A program made the position numbers and the translations under genes. From assembly GCA_951812925.1 (NCBI GenBank), contig OX638372.1, positions 53,690,028-53,754,027 of the forward strand: 64,000 bases of DNA, read 5' to 3'. Shown here piece by piece: positions 46,078 to 57,839 of this stretch. The DNA is from Calliopum simillimum (Eukaryota > Arthropoda > Insecta > Diptera > Lauxaniidae). The notes below the pieces were generated by a model. The model had not been told where the DNA came from and did no database searches. It saw only the letters and a list, made by a program, of their open reading frames with translations. Each line of letters begins with the position of its first letter. Position 1 is the stretch's first letter.

Positions 46078-49000
46078 CTATTTGCGATTTATTTCGATAA
46101 CTGTGGAACCTGAACCTCTACGATGTTTTTGGTCCTCTACATACAATAAATTGACCTTTTCTTTATTTGCCAGTGCCAGCGATGATTGCGGTGCTGCTGC
46201 ATATGGATCTTTATCATAAATACTTCCACGAATTATACTTGCAGTATCTTTATTAACTTGTATCGGTGATCTGGGCTCCACCGTGTGCATAACCTTAAGT
46301 GGATATACTCTTTGTGATGCTAATGGTAGTATTTTGCTATTATGTTGCTGAAGTCTCAAATTATCATCGCCGCCGTGTAAGGTTTTAAATAAGTCCGGTG
46401 CCTGTTGGTGTAGACCCCTGAGAAAAAGTTCTTTCTTTTTATTTTGTTCTATATTACGTAATCTACGAGTGTTACTTGTATCGCCCACCATATCATCATA
46501 TTTGTCAATAAATTCGTTTTCATCTTCGGTTGAACCAATTTTTGTTAAATCCTTTTGACTTCTGCTAATAAGATTAACAATGGAAGGACTCTTCAGACCA
46601 CTTTGCAGCATTGTATTATTGTCTTTGTAGCTGCCACTCAAATGGCTGTGCGGTGTTTGTTCCCTTTTATAAGCATAACTTAAATTTGTATTTGACGTCG
46701 TCGTCGCTGCGTTGATGCGCTGTTTTTCATTAGACTTTCCAATATATATTGGTGTAGTATTATTCTCTATGCTTCCGCCATTCAAGCCGTGCACATTAAA
46801 ACTTTTACTACGATTTAATACTTTTGTATAAGTGCGTGCTGGCTTGATTGGTCCAGGAGGACCTGCTGTTGTTGTTGGTTGATAATGAACACGCCCATCT
46901 AATTGTGATGATTCCAAATATTGCTGCTGTTTCGGCTGATGATCTGCCAATTTACGAGGTAATGTTTTAGCGGTTCTGTAATCATTACTTAGATTTGGGG
47001 TGGATCCTACTAGACGTTGACTACTTTTTTGATAACGTCCTAAAGTGTTTGATGTATTATATCTAAAAAAAAAAAAATGAGAAACCAAAATTTTAAGCTT
47101 AAAAATTTCGCATTGTTTTAGGTTTATAAGAGAAAAGGATTTTAGAAGGTGGGCGTGAGATATCGTGCCTTATCATGAATAAACATTCTCGATAATTTTT
47201 TCTCAGACTCTTTAGCATGCAATCGCAAACAATTTTTTTGGAAGGGCAAAAATCACTGGAAAGTAAGGTTATTGGCAATAATTTGGCAGGGAATATTTTG
47301 AAATTTGTTGTAAGAATTAGTTCTCCAATTTTTTTACAGGGAATTCGAAGCGCGAATAAATAATAAAAGACAAATTAAAAACTTTTGTGTGGCAATTTTA
47401 TAGCTTATTAAAATACATCTTATAAGACACCAATATTTCTGAAATCCATCCAAAGGTTTCCAACTTATACCGGTTTTTCTAAAAGCTATATCCCCATCTT
47501 CATAAGTTTATATCCCCGAAATCAGATCCGAGTCACACTTTTTGATTACTTATTCTTCCTTATAATTAAAAGCTTCATAAAATAAACATGAGTCAAATTT
47601 TTAAATATAGCATTGTTACTTTTCATTTCGTGTGAAGATTTGTAGATTTGTTCGGGTGATCCCATAGACCATGACCAATTTTGTAATGTTACTTTGTTTT
47701 GATAGTTTTTAATTGAATTTTTTTATTTTTTTTTTTTTTTCAACTATGTATGCATGGATCTCCTTTCACTTCTAGGAGGAGCTTAGAGCCAAACCTTAGC
47801 TGTCAAACTAAATGGAAAAAACCAGGGCTGCACTTTTCTTTTTTTTTTTGCAAAAATTGGAAAATAATTAGAAGAAAACAGTATCAATGCTGGAAATTAA
47901 ATTGCCATTCTCAAAATATTCACGATTACAAAGAATATATTCTCGAGAGGGAAGGGAATTTCCACACAAATTCATGATATATCCAATATATATACCTGTT
48001 ATGTGCATACAGCTCTTTTTCCCTCTCATTATGTTTTTCAAGATTTTCCACGTTATTACGTCGCACAGCATTTGGCTCGTGTTCCCGATAGCGCTTCCCT
48101 ACTGCAGTCGGATCATACAGATTTTCCTTTCCGTACAATTTGCTGGAGTACGGATCCTCACCCAAATAATAGCGTTGTCTTGGATTAATAACGGAATCGA
48201 TGTCACGTTGATTTCCATAAAAATCGTCTGTGGGTTCGCTTCTATTAGTTACTTTAGGCTTATCACGATTTAATGTCATTGAACCAGATCCACTTCGCAT
48301 ACTCGGCGGTGCTGCATCTCTCCTAACAGCGCTTAAATTGGTATTACTAGAAGTTATCATGTATGATGATTGCTGTGGCGGCGCACCCTTGGCTGAATCT
48401 TGTTCTGATTCGTGACCATTAGTTTGACCTCCACCTCCAATATGGCTGTCTATCAGATTGTACTGCTGATATGTTGTGGTATGCGCATTTGGCACTTCTT
48501 TATCGTTATCATGCTGCATTGATGGCGATTGTTCACGTGATTTCGACTTCGACTTCATGCGAAACATGCGTTCGGCGCTGGCTGAGCGTATTTTGCCTAC
48601 CAATTTACGCAATGAATTGCCAATAGCTTGACCAACCTTATTATGTGATTTGTGAGAGGTAGTCGCTGACGCGGAAGATAACGTAGACGGTGTTGTTTGT
48701 GTCGTTTGAGTGGACATTTTTGGACGCGATTGATGATGGTCACTTGGATGCAGTGGTGCAAAACGTGTGCGTTGATGCAGTTTTCTAGCTGCGTTGGTGC
48801 TATTGTTTGCGCCACCGCCGGCATCGGCATCTCTGCCCTCTGAGCTTGTAATGTAATCAATTTGTGGTGAAGCCGAACGACTTCTTGGTGGCGGCGAATA
48901 ATCTGGCGGTGGTTCAGCACGATCAGTGTAGCGATCAAAGACTATTGTTGACTCTGGAGGAGCGCTAAATTGTTGACGCAGTTTCCTTTCAACAGCACGT

Positions 49001-51616
49001 TTACGCTGAGGGACTTTTGGACGATCCAAAGTTTTACTCTGCATATGTAGCAGATCTGGCGTTGGATTTTTCTTAAGTGTACTTGCTGAATGATCAAATG
49101 TATCACCGCTGTTTTCAACCATGGATTTTCTAATTCGAACGCCCATCGTTGGCTCATATTCAATATTTCGACCCAAAGTGTTATTGTTGACTGGAAATTC
49201 CACTGCAGTCTCTAAGCCTCTAAAATTATTGTGGTTGGTGGATCGCTGATTACTAAGAAATCGCTGATGTTGTTCATTATTCGCCGCATATCGAACATCA
49301 GTGTGAGAACCGCTGCGATAATCCAATTTATTGTTCTCAGCCTGATTTTGCAAATCTGCTGTATTTAGCGAGCCACGTTTTGTTCGAGCAAGAAATTGTG
49401 ATGATAAACTTTGCCGCTTTTGGTTCAGTATATCTTCACGACTAACATAAGTATCCTTTGCATCTGGTAACTTTTGACCTTCACCACCACCAATATATAA
49501 CTGTTCGCGTGAATTTGCTTTAACATCGGCCCTTTTCAAACGATTACGCTCAACTGTTTCTTTAAGATCATCACGAAAAGCTTTCGTAGCAAAGTGATTG
49601 GTCGATGGTTGCGAATTTTTTCTTTCAGTCCAATTCGATATGCCTTGGTAATATTTAGTTTTACCACTACCACTTGTCGGTCCCATATGGTTAGTTTCAC
49701 CACTATCCCTTTGCTGTTGATGATATCTATTCTTATCGTATAAATTGGCAGCAGCAGCAGTAGCAGTTTGACCTTCGTTTTGTGCATAATTCGATTTTAT
49801 GGTGACATTGAAGAATGTGCGTTTTGTTGGCTCAACTTCAGTCTCATCGCGTGAGTCATTCGATGCAGTAGACTCGCTACCAAAGTGAGATTCAAGCCAT
49901 TTCATGGTTTCACCTTTGCGTGTTTCTTCTTCACGATCAAAATCTAAGGGCCGTTTCGTCAACGCATCTTTCCGGTCCGCCATGAGCGCTGCAGCTTCTA
50001 AATGAAATAACGAAAAATTTGTTTAATCAATTGGTTTTAAACATATATATAGCTATTATGTAGTGTTTAAGAATCTTATGCGAAACAAGAACTGTATCAA
50101 ACTGTATCAACCTTACAAGAAAATTATCAAAATTTAAGGAACCTTCAATGATCATATCATTTGTGATTTCTTAGACCTTTTTACGGGATAATACGTCAAT
50201 CTTTTGGCGTTTTGGCAGAAGTACCTAATGCTTAACCAATTCAGCTAGCGTCTTTCACGCAGAAGTTCATGCCATTCTCAAAGCATGTAGGCTTGTAGAG
50301 ACAACTAGTTTTAGCAATAGACAAGTGGCGATTCCAGGCCGTTATAAAGGCCTTGCTATCTAGAAACTGCACTGATATTGCAAGAATCGATGCAGTTTGC
50401 ACTAGACAGTGGGTCATCGGCAAGCATGCCGAAAGACTGTTGGAGTTGCATAGATGCTAATGAGAAGGAATCTTTCTAGTACTTTCTTTGCAACTGTTCA
50501 GTTCTATCAAGAGCAATGATCTTCAAAGCCTATGCCCGTCCGTGTGCACTTGAGCTTTTGTGCTTAAAAGCTTTCCGTAAACGTATTCACTCACAGATAA
50601 GCGTTCAACTGTGTCAGTAGTTATGCAGATCTGCGTCACTTGCTTGCAGCTTATGCAAAATAGAAAAGCTTTCAATGAGCTTTTATATATTGATAAAATG
50701 AGCTAGTATTGAGTTTGGTTATCACTGATCTATAACATTTTTCGACAATCTGAGTGAATTTGCCGGACTACAGGTTTCTCACTCCAAGTTCAATCTTTTT
50801 CAAAGCAAAATAAACTTTTTCCTACCAAACACATTCAAAAATGTGGAGAGGGTTGGCCAAACAATTTGGAAAACACACCTATCCTCAATCAAAAATAAGT
50901 TTCATGAAAAAGCATCTTCTTCCAGCTATTTCAAAGTTAAAGGACAAAGTATTTTTACAAAGACACACATTTGTACATCATTATAGCAAGAGCATGATAG
51001 TATCGATCAATGATGCAATTCAAAAATGTTCACTTACCTTTCTGTTGCTGCAGCAATGTTTTCTGTGGTTTTCGCAATTTACGCATGCGATCTGACAAAC
51101 TATCCCAATCGCCAGGACGTTCAAGTGAGCCATCCTTTTCCAATTGCATAGTTTCTGCAGCGTATCTCATTTCAGTGCCGACAACTTTGCCATTAGCTAT
51201 TAGATCCACATTTTGTTCATCTCTTTGTTTGTAGAAACGCTGACGGGCTTCCTGCGCAATAAACAAATAGTCAGTTTCAAGATAAAGATATGAAGTACAC
51301 CTGCGTAAAATTTACTTACGACTGTTTTTGTAAGCTCATGACTAGCTCCTTCTAACTGGCGATGATGATCTTCGGGTAGATCCTCATCAGCAATCACTTC
51401 GTGTTCTGTTGTTTTTTTATTTTCTGTAACTAATGTGCCATCAGGACGTGCAAAGCAACGTTTTTCGTTATCTTCAGTATCGATAGTCTTATAGGATTTA
51501 CTTGTGTTCGCTATAACTTTAGGGCCAGTGGGTACCAAATGTTTTTGATTTTCTTCTGCTGTTAAAAGCGTTTCTTCCAAGTTATCTGTGCGGTTGTTTA
51601 TGGCTTTAATATAGTT
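46078..51616 (-). CDS. Large low-complexity basic protein, 3' exons (unrecognised, scaffold-like)
   Basis: Four minus-strand exons chain in phase: 51616-51320, 51251-51038, 49997-47996 and 47062-46078, giving 1165 codons to the stop; the first listed exon starts with an acceptor, so the N-terminus lies further right and was not found. The first part is charged and probably helical (HELTKTV joined to EARQRFYKQRDEQ, then DWDSLSDRMRKLRK). The best-ordered-looking segment follows: KGETMKWLESHFGSES and RTFFNVTIKSNY. Most of the rest is Ser/Asn/Gln-rich, with a Pro-rich stretch (EPPPDYSPPPRSRSASP) and a strongly basic block (SLRKLVGKIRSASAERMF, then KSKSKSRE) that could bind membrane or nucleic acid. 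No enzyme motif or membrane segment was seen. The reading frame is intact over more than 3.4 kb, so it is a real gene; I infer a cytoskeletal or cortical scaffold but cannot name it. Confidence 0.88.
47740..47815 (-). mobile_element. RTE-type LINE 3' end
   Basis: CTTCTAGGAGGAGCTTAGAG matches CTCCTAGGAGGAGCATAGGG at the 3' end of the 9.8-kb LINE, next to a TATGTATGCATGG tail. In an intron of the 46-51 kb gene. Confidence 0.6.
50250..50480 (+). mobile_element. LINE scrap in intron of the 46-51 kb gene
   Basis: The plus translation WVIGKHAERLLELH and the nearby Cys codons resemble the end of the LINE found at 33.0 kb. Short and decayed. Confidence 0.35.
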
Positions 51617-51959
51617 CTGTGGAAACATAAGAGATAAATTGTTTTTATTACTTATTTTAATAATTTATAAAAGTTTAAATCGTTTAAAAACGTGAAGGCT
51701 ACCCAAAAATTTCATAGAATTTATTTACTACAACGCCTTAACTGTAGGCGAACATATGAGGGGTTTAATGTAGTACTTAAGCTTTTTAATACGAGTAGAT
51801 CTATTGAGAACATTAATTAGTACTTGTTAGTTGCTGTCCTCCATAAATGGAGCACGAGGTTCCCTACTAAACTAAACAAAACAAGTCCACTTAAGAGCGT
51901 AGCCAGGATTTAAGCTAGGGGGGGAGGGACAGATTTTATTTCTTTCTTTTTTTAAATTT

Positions 51960-52420
51960 TTTTAACTATAAAAATTTATTTCTTACACTGTTTAAGATAA
52001 CCTAAACACTTGTCCGCTTCTGTCGACACATCGAATACATGATCTGTCCACCTTAGGTCAGCTTGAATCGATATGCCCAGAACGGCAAGAGTTCCTGATC
52101 TCATAATGTCTGCGTCGGCCATATTGAGAGGTGAACGGAGACAATCCACTCGTCTGTGAGACAACCAACCGCTTTGTCTTGCTAGCGTTGTATTCGACCC
52201 GACTAGCTTGTCCTTACTCGCAAATTGTTTTAAGGTCATTTGTGAGTATGGCATTCGAATACCGTCTTTTTTCTCAATCTCTTCAGAGCTTGGGCACTTT
52301 TTGAAGCAATATGAGTGATAAATGCTGCTGTCATCTGCAAAGGTGTGGATTGGAATAATGGTCGATGACAAAAGATCATCGTTGAAAACAAGGAAAAGAG
52401 ACGGGGATAGGGAGGAAACG
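51960..52420 (-). mobile_element. Jockey-type LINE fragment (RT catalytic motif onwards)
   Basis: Minus strand: IHTFADDSSIYHSYCFKKCP (RT motif C), then LSHRRVD and LGISIQADLRWTDHVFDVST, KCLGYLKQCKK. 5'- and 3'-truncated, one frameshift. It lies upstream of the first identified exon of the 46-51 kb gene. Confidence 0.75.
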
Positions 52421-53484
52421 ATAGTTTTCAGATAATTGAGGTTAAAGTTTGGTAGAGGTAGAGTTTTGAAAAAATATATTTTTATGTTATATAGCGGCTA
52501 AAATATAAAATTATTAGCGTTTGGTGTCAAAAACCCAAAACATGTAATTTTGACCTAAACTCATGTTTCGTCTTGTACTGAAAATTTTACATTGGCAAGA
52601 TAAGGTAATTTTGTAACGACGCGTTACATATATGTAAATCAAATTCTATGAAGACTATTTTTTTTTTTTTTTTTCAAATGCCCCAGGCTCCACAAACTCT
52701 CGTTACGAAAGTGATTTGAAAATGAGGGAAACTGTCGATTGGGTAACATATAGCCCCTATGGTGACAGTTGTTGAAGAAAACCAAGAACAACTCTTGACA
52801 AATAGCAGAAAATGAAAATCAAAATAGTCACGGAACAAATCGAGCTACATGAAATTTTAAGGAAAGATGCGCATGGAAGCGAATTACGTATTTCTATCAA
52901 AAAACGAAAATCTAAAATCGTGTCGGTTAAGTCTTTTTCTCAATTAGGGCTTGAAATGTTCCCCAGCTTTGTTCCATATATGACGCGATCTGATTTTTGT
53001 TGATAACACTGTATAACAATTTTGACGCTTTTGAAAACCCCAAGAGTTTTGAAAAGTGTTTTAGTGTATTTTTTCTCCTAAACATGAATATGCTACCTTT
53101 TTTGCATTAGGTCAGGTTTTCTGTAAACCTGCCCTAGAAGCTATAAAGAGAATAGTGATATTAAAAATAAAAAATAAAAAAAACACTGCAGTATTTTTAA
53201 AGTTTTGCTTATATGGTAGATGCCACGCCTTCTTTTCAGAATTCACTTAGTTTTTGCTCAGACCTTGCGCTATTTCAAGCATTTGTGCGAAATTTGATTA
53301 TTTGAGGTAATAACGCTTGCACAACAGCATTTCGAAAACTTTGGAAGTATGGGAGGTACCACGCCATCTTTTCCTAATCAACCAAGTTTTTGCTCAGAGC
53401 TTGCATTTACTAGCCTTCGTATCTGGGACAAATTTGGTTGAATTATTTTTCAGTATAGCATTTTGAAACTTTTGCTTATAAAAG

Positions 53485-54662
53485 CTGATCCAATACGAAG
53501 TCCCTTTTCCAACTGGGTTGTTTTGACAGCTGTTATGTGTCAAATGGCTTGTTCATATGACGTTTGGGTTCAGTATTCAATACGACTCAATCATGAGTAG
53601 ACTTACTCCTGAACAACGTTTATTAATTGTGGAAACTTACTATCAGTGAGAGAATGTTGTAGAGTTCTTTAACATCATTTTGGCCGTTATGAGCGTCCAA
53701 CTGAGTGCACTATTCGTAACACCATCAACAGATTTCGAAGCAATTTTACACTATTGGACATTCAATATTCAACCAGAGTGCATAGAGCCCGTAGTTTAGA
53801 GAATATTGCTGCAGTAGTAGAGAGTGTTCGTGAAAGCCGTGAACAATCCATTCGTCGCCGATCTCAGGCTTTGGGCATCTCTTATTTATCATTGTTGCAT
53901 ATCTTGGGGCTTGATCTTGGTCTGAAAGTCTATAAAATATAGCTCGTACAAGAATTGAAGCCAGTTGATCTTGCTGTAGGTTTTAATTTCGGTTTATGGG
54001 CCTTACAACAACTTCAAATTGATACATTATTTTATCGAAAAATTCTGTTAAGCGACGAAGCTCATTTCTGGTTGAACGGCTGCGTTAACAAGAAGCGATT
54101 CAAGAGCTTTCAATCTATCCCGATAAATGTACTCTTTGGTGTGGTTTATCAAAAATGCGGATGGAGCCCGTGTTACGGTCAATGGTGCTCGCTACAGAGC
54201 AATGATCAATGTTGCCAAAAATTCAGGATATTAGTATAGCCAACCTCTGGTTTCAACAGGATGGCGAAACATGTCATACAGCTGGAGAAACAATCACTTT
54301 ATTATAATGCTCCTGTTGATTGGCCGCCAAGATTATGTGATTTAAAGCCATTGGATTACATTCTTTGGGGATATGTTAAATCATTTGTTGTTTATGTCGA
54401 CAAACTCGAAACTATTGACGCTTCGCAAACCAACATAACTCGTGTTATTCAAGGAATACCGGCTGATATGCTCGAAAGAGTTGTCCAAAATTGGACCAAC
54501 AGAATGAACTTAAAAGCTAGTCGTGGGCAACATTTGAACGAAATATTTTTTAAACATTGAATTGTAGGAACCGAACTATCATTCCAAATAAAGATTTGAA
54601 TCAATACATTGATTTTTATGTATTTTATTTAGAAAACAAAGTATGAAGCTCTTATTGGATCA
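53485..54662 (+). mobile_element. Mariner-superfamily transposon nested in Helentron copy D
   Basis: Ends TGATCCAATACGAAG and CTTATTGGATCA are short inverted repeats around a decayed transposase. Confidence 0.7.
53593..54560 (+). pseudogene. DUF4817/Tc3-like transposase relic
   Basis: Starts MSRLTPEQRLLIVETYY, the N-terminal helix-turn-helix of this insect family. Then SIRRRSQALGISYLSLLHIL, LVQELKP, LLSDEAHFWLNGCVNKKR (second-acid region), DWPPRLCDLKPLDYILWGYV (the last catalytic Asp region) and ASRGQHLNEIFFKH at the end. Stops at 53647, 53939 and 54236 and several frameshifts inactivate it. Confidence 0.82.
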
Positions 54663-55689
54663 CCAGAAATATATATGGGAGGTACCACGCTCTCTTGTCC
54701 GAATGCACCTAGATTTTGTTCGGTGCTTGTACTTATTATTCCTAGTATTTATGTTTTTTTTTTTTGTTTTTTGTATGGGCGGTGGATGTGCCCGTTGACC
54801 GATTTCGCTCATTTTCAATCCAATGATCTAGCTTTTATGACAGAGGCAGTGTACCAAATTTCATCAAATTATCCTGCTTAGTTCGTCCGTAAAAAATATT
54901 TCAAAACACAGCCAGCCAGACGTTCATCAAGAATATATACACTTTTCTATACCTGCCATGCCTCCTCCTCTGCGTTACAAACGGAAGAGCAAAGTGAAAA
55001 TACCCTGGGTACTCCAGTTTTGATGATCGTGGGCTCAATAGAAATTATTAGTAAAATATTTTTGTAGAATACTTTAACCCATTTTAGCACAGTCTTTGGA
55101 GAGAAAAAAGTGTCAAAAGGAAGTATAAAAACAGGACAAAATGGGTTTATATGTCATAAAATATGTTCCTTGTGTAATTTCATTATGACCTTCGGAAAAT
55201 AAGATTTTTCCTTAATACGGTATGTATTTTATTACGATCTCAAAAATTTTCGGAATGAGTTGTGTGATATCTCAATTTTTTTTTTGTCTTAATTCGAAGT
55301 AATAAAAAAATAATATCTCCAACTTAACATCTATATATAAATACGTGAACAGTTTTTTTCGCGCCCCTTTTGCGAGTTTACCATTGAACCGATTTTCGAT
55401 ATTTTTTTATATGAAAGGTACTGTGGTGTAAAATGCACAAAACCAAAAATTATCCTCATAAGTTGACATTAAGGCATTTAAAAACAGGATCTAAGTTTCC
55501 CATACAATTACAACAACAACAGCACCCACAGTGTTATGCTGTGTTGTTGAGAAAGTGAATGAGACAGCGGAGTGGTGTTGTTGTTGTTTTTCTCTTGGTT
55601 GCAAAAACCTGTTTCGTTGCACTCTGTCCACGTTCTGCATCGATATTTTGGAGCTTTGCCTATATTTAGATGATTTTGTATACTGTTGG

Positions 55690-56440
55690 TCTTTTATCGA
55701 TATTTTGATGTTTCTCGAAAATTTTTGGACTTTTACCGATATTTTGGATGTTTTTTAATACTTTTGAAGTTTTACCGATATTTTGGATGTTTTTCGATAT
55801 TTTTGGACTTCTATCGTTATTTTGGATGTTTCTCGATACTTTGGGACTTTTACCGATAATTCGGATGTTTTTCGATACTTTTGGACATTTGTCGATATTT
55901 TGGATGATTTTCGATACTTTTGGACTTTAACCGATATTTTGGATTATTTTTGATACTTTTTGACTTTTACCGATATTTTGGATGTTTTTCGATACTTTTG
56001 GACTTTTATCGATATTTCAGATGTTTCTCGATACTTTTGGATGATTTTCGATACTTTTGGACTTTAACCGATATTTTGGATTATTTTCGTTACTTTTGTA
56101 CTTTTACCGATATTTTGGATGATTTTCGATACTTTTGGACTTTAGCCGATATTTTGGATTATTTTCGATACTTTTTGACTTTTACCGATATTTTGGATGT
56201 TTTTCGATACTTTTGAACTTTCACCGATATTTTGGATGATTTTTGATATTTTTGAACTTTTACCGATGTTTAGGATGTTTTTCGACACTTTTGAGCTCTT
56301 ATCGATATTTTGGATGTTTCTCGATAATCTTGGACTTTTACCGATATTTAGGATGTTTTTCGATAATTTTGGACATTTGCCGATGTTTTGGGTATATCTC
56401 GATACTTTTGATTTCACCGATATTTTGGACGTTTTACAAT
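55690..56440. repeat. 39-bp minisatellite, roughly 19 copies
   Basis: Unit approximates ACCGATATTTTGGATGTTTT + TCGATACTTTTGGACTTTT, 39 bp. Because 39 is a multiple of 3 and the unit lacks stops in several frames, long 13-residue-repeat frames exist on both strands (for example FGLLPIFWMFFDT); I regard these as by-products. One unit is shortened near 56025-56055. Confidence 0.9.
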
Positions 56441-57024
56441 ACTTCGAATTGTTTAATATTTTCGATACTTATGGACTACAGTTCTGCAATGGCGTGGGTA
56501 CAGGGCTTAGTGCAATTTTAGCAGTGAGATGAGGTTTGATAATACTCTGTCAAGGCTGAAATTTAACACAGGTTCTTATGCCTTAATATGCTAAGCCCTG
56601 AGAAAGAAAGCTTAAGAAAAATTTATATGCGAGTGGTGTCATGCGCCTAAAGAGAAAATAGGTTATCTCGGCTAATTTGGAATGGAGATAAACGGATTTT
56701 TGAGAAGGAATATTAATCTTTTTTTTTAGTAGAAGGTGCCTCGCTCCCAAAATGAAATACGCTAGCTACCACGGCTAAGCCACTACACCAATTTTTATGT
56801 AATTCGATTTTGAGATACACTAAGCCTTCTGCATCCAAAAAAGGTTACTACGAGTATTGAATTCTGCAATACTTAATATTCTGGCTTTCTTTTATACAAA
56901 ACAGTACTCGAAAAAATTGTATCTATCTTTAGGAGAATGGCCAAAATTTGGCCACCGGCGATACTAGTCAATCATAAATTGTTGTTTTTTTTTTTAGTTT
57001 AAATCCTCAAAAATAACGTATGTA

Positions 57025-57830
57025 CAGTGCTGTGCAAAATATTTGCAACTAAAAACACTTGAAACTGAAGAAGACCAAGGAGAGAAAGGCTAAGCCCGAA
57101 ATATACAAGAGGAACTGTCTAGCAGAGAGGTTGTAGAATCATGGTCTGGGAATGCTTCTCTGCGCAAGGAATCGATTCAATTCAAAGTATTGTAGGCATA
57201 ATGAAGTCTAATGATTATAAAGACATACTACAAAATACTATAATGCCATATGCAACTTGGAAAATGACACTAAAATGGATATTCCTGCATGATAACAACC
57301 CTAAGCATACGTCGAAAGTGGGAAAAGATTGGATAAAATGGGAAAATATTGATGTTCATCAATGCCCCGCGGAATCGCCAGATCTAAACCCAATCAAATC
57401 GTCAAGTCACGAAAATGCATTGCTTATTATGCAATCAAAAATTTAGAAAACAGGATGAGTTGATTAATGAAGTTAAAAAGCGGTAGCAGGACATTTCGCA
57501 CTCATTTAAAAATAGTTTTATCGCATCCATGCCAAAAAGATGCACTGTTGTTTTAAAAACAGGAGTTATTCCATTAAATATGGATTTGTTTAGTTATTAA
57601 TTTTTAATTTATATTAATAGTTGCAAATGTTTTGCACAGCCAATGCCGATACATTTTTATATTGCACTTAAGTTTTAGTTTTGTATTAGGGATGTATGGA
57701 CTTTTTATTTTTGTTTTATAAACAACAACATAAATGACATAAAACCTCATACCAAGTATTTTATTTGCTAAATTTAAATTGGTGATTCAGTTTCAAGTGT
57801 TTTTAGTTGCAAATATTTTGCACAGCACTG
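57025..57830 (+). mobile_element. Tc1-type deletion derivative with TA duplication
   Basis: TIRs of about 45 bp: CAGTGCTGTGCAAAATATTT / GCAACTAAAAACACTTGAAA and their complement at 57786-57830, with TA on both sides. The ORF 57141-57446 keeps MVWECFSAQGI, LHDNNPKHTSK and CPAESPDLNPI, i.e. the C-terminal catalytic part; the DNA-binding half is deleted. Confidence 0.88.
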
Positions 57831-57839
57831 TAAGTATAT

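Larger units (their letters stand above)
53200..55020 (+). mobile_element. Helentron/DINE-like element, copy D, interrupted
   Basis: Units with GATGCCACGCC (53219) and GGTACCACGCC (53355), a break at 53485, resumption at 54670 with GGGAGGTACCACGC, and a tail (CAAGAATATATACACTTTTC, ACCCTGGGTACTCC). Confidence 0.7.

Noticed and set aside
48003..48415. Several plus-strand frames over 47.9-49.8 kb
   Set aside because: Antisense shadows of the 2-kb exon of the minus-strand gene.
55748..56532. Phe/Trp-rich and Lys/Ser-rich repeat frames
   Set aside because: By-product of a 39-bp minisatellite open in several frames; not evidence of a gene.
56750..56800. Minus-strand GGTGTAGTGGCTTAGCC, A-box-like
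   Set aside because: The matching B box is too degraded and no cloverleaf can be formed.
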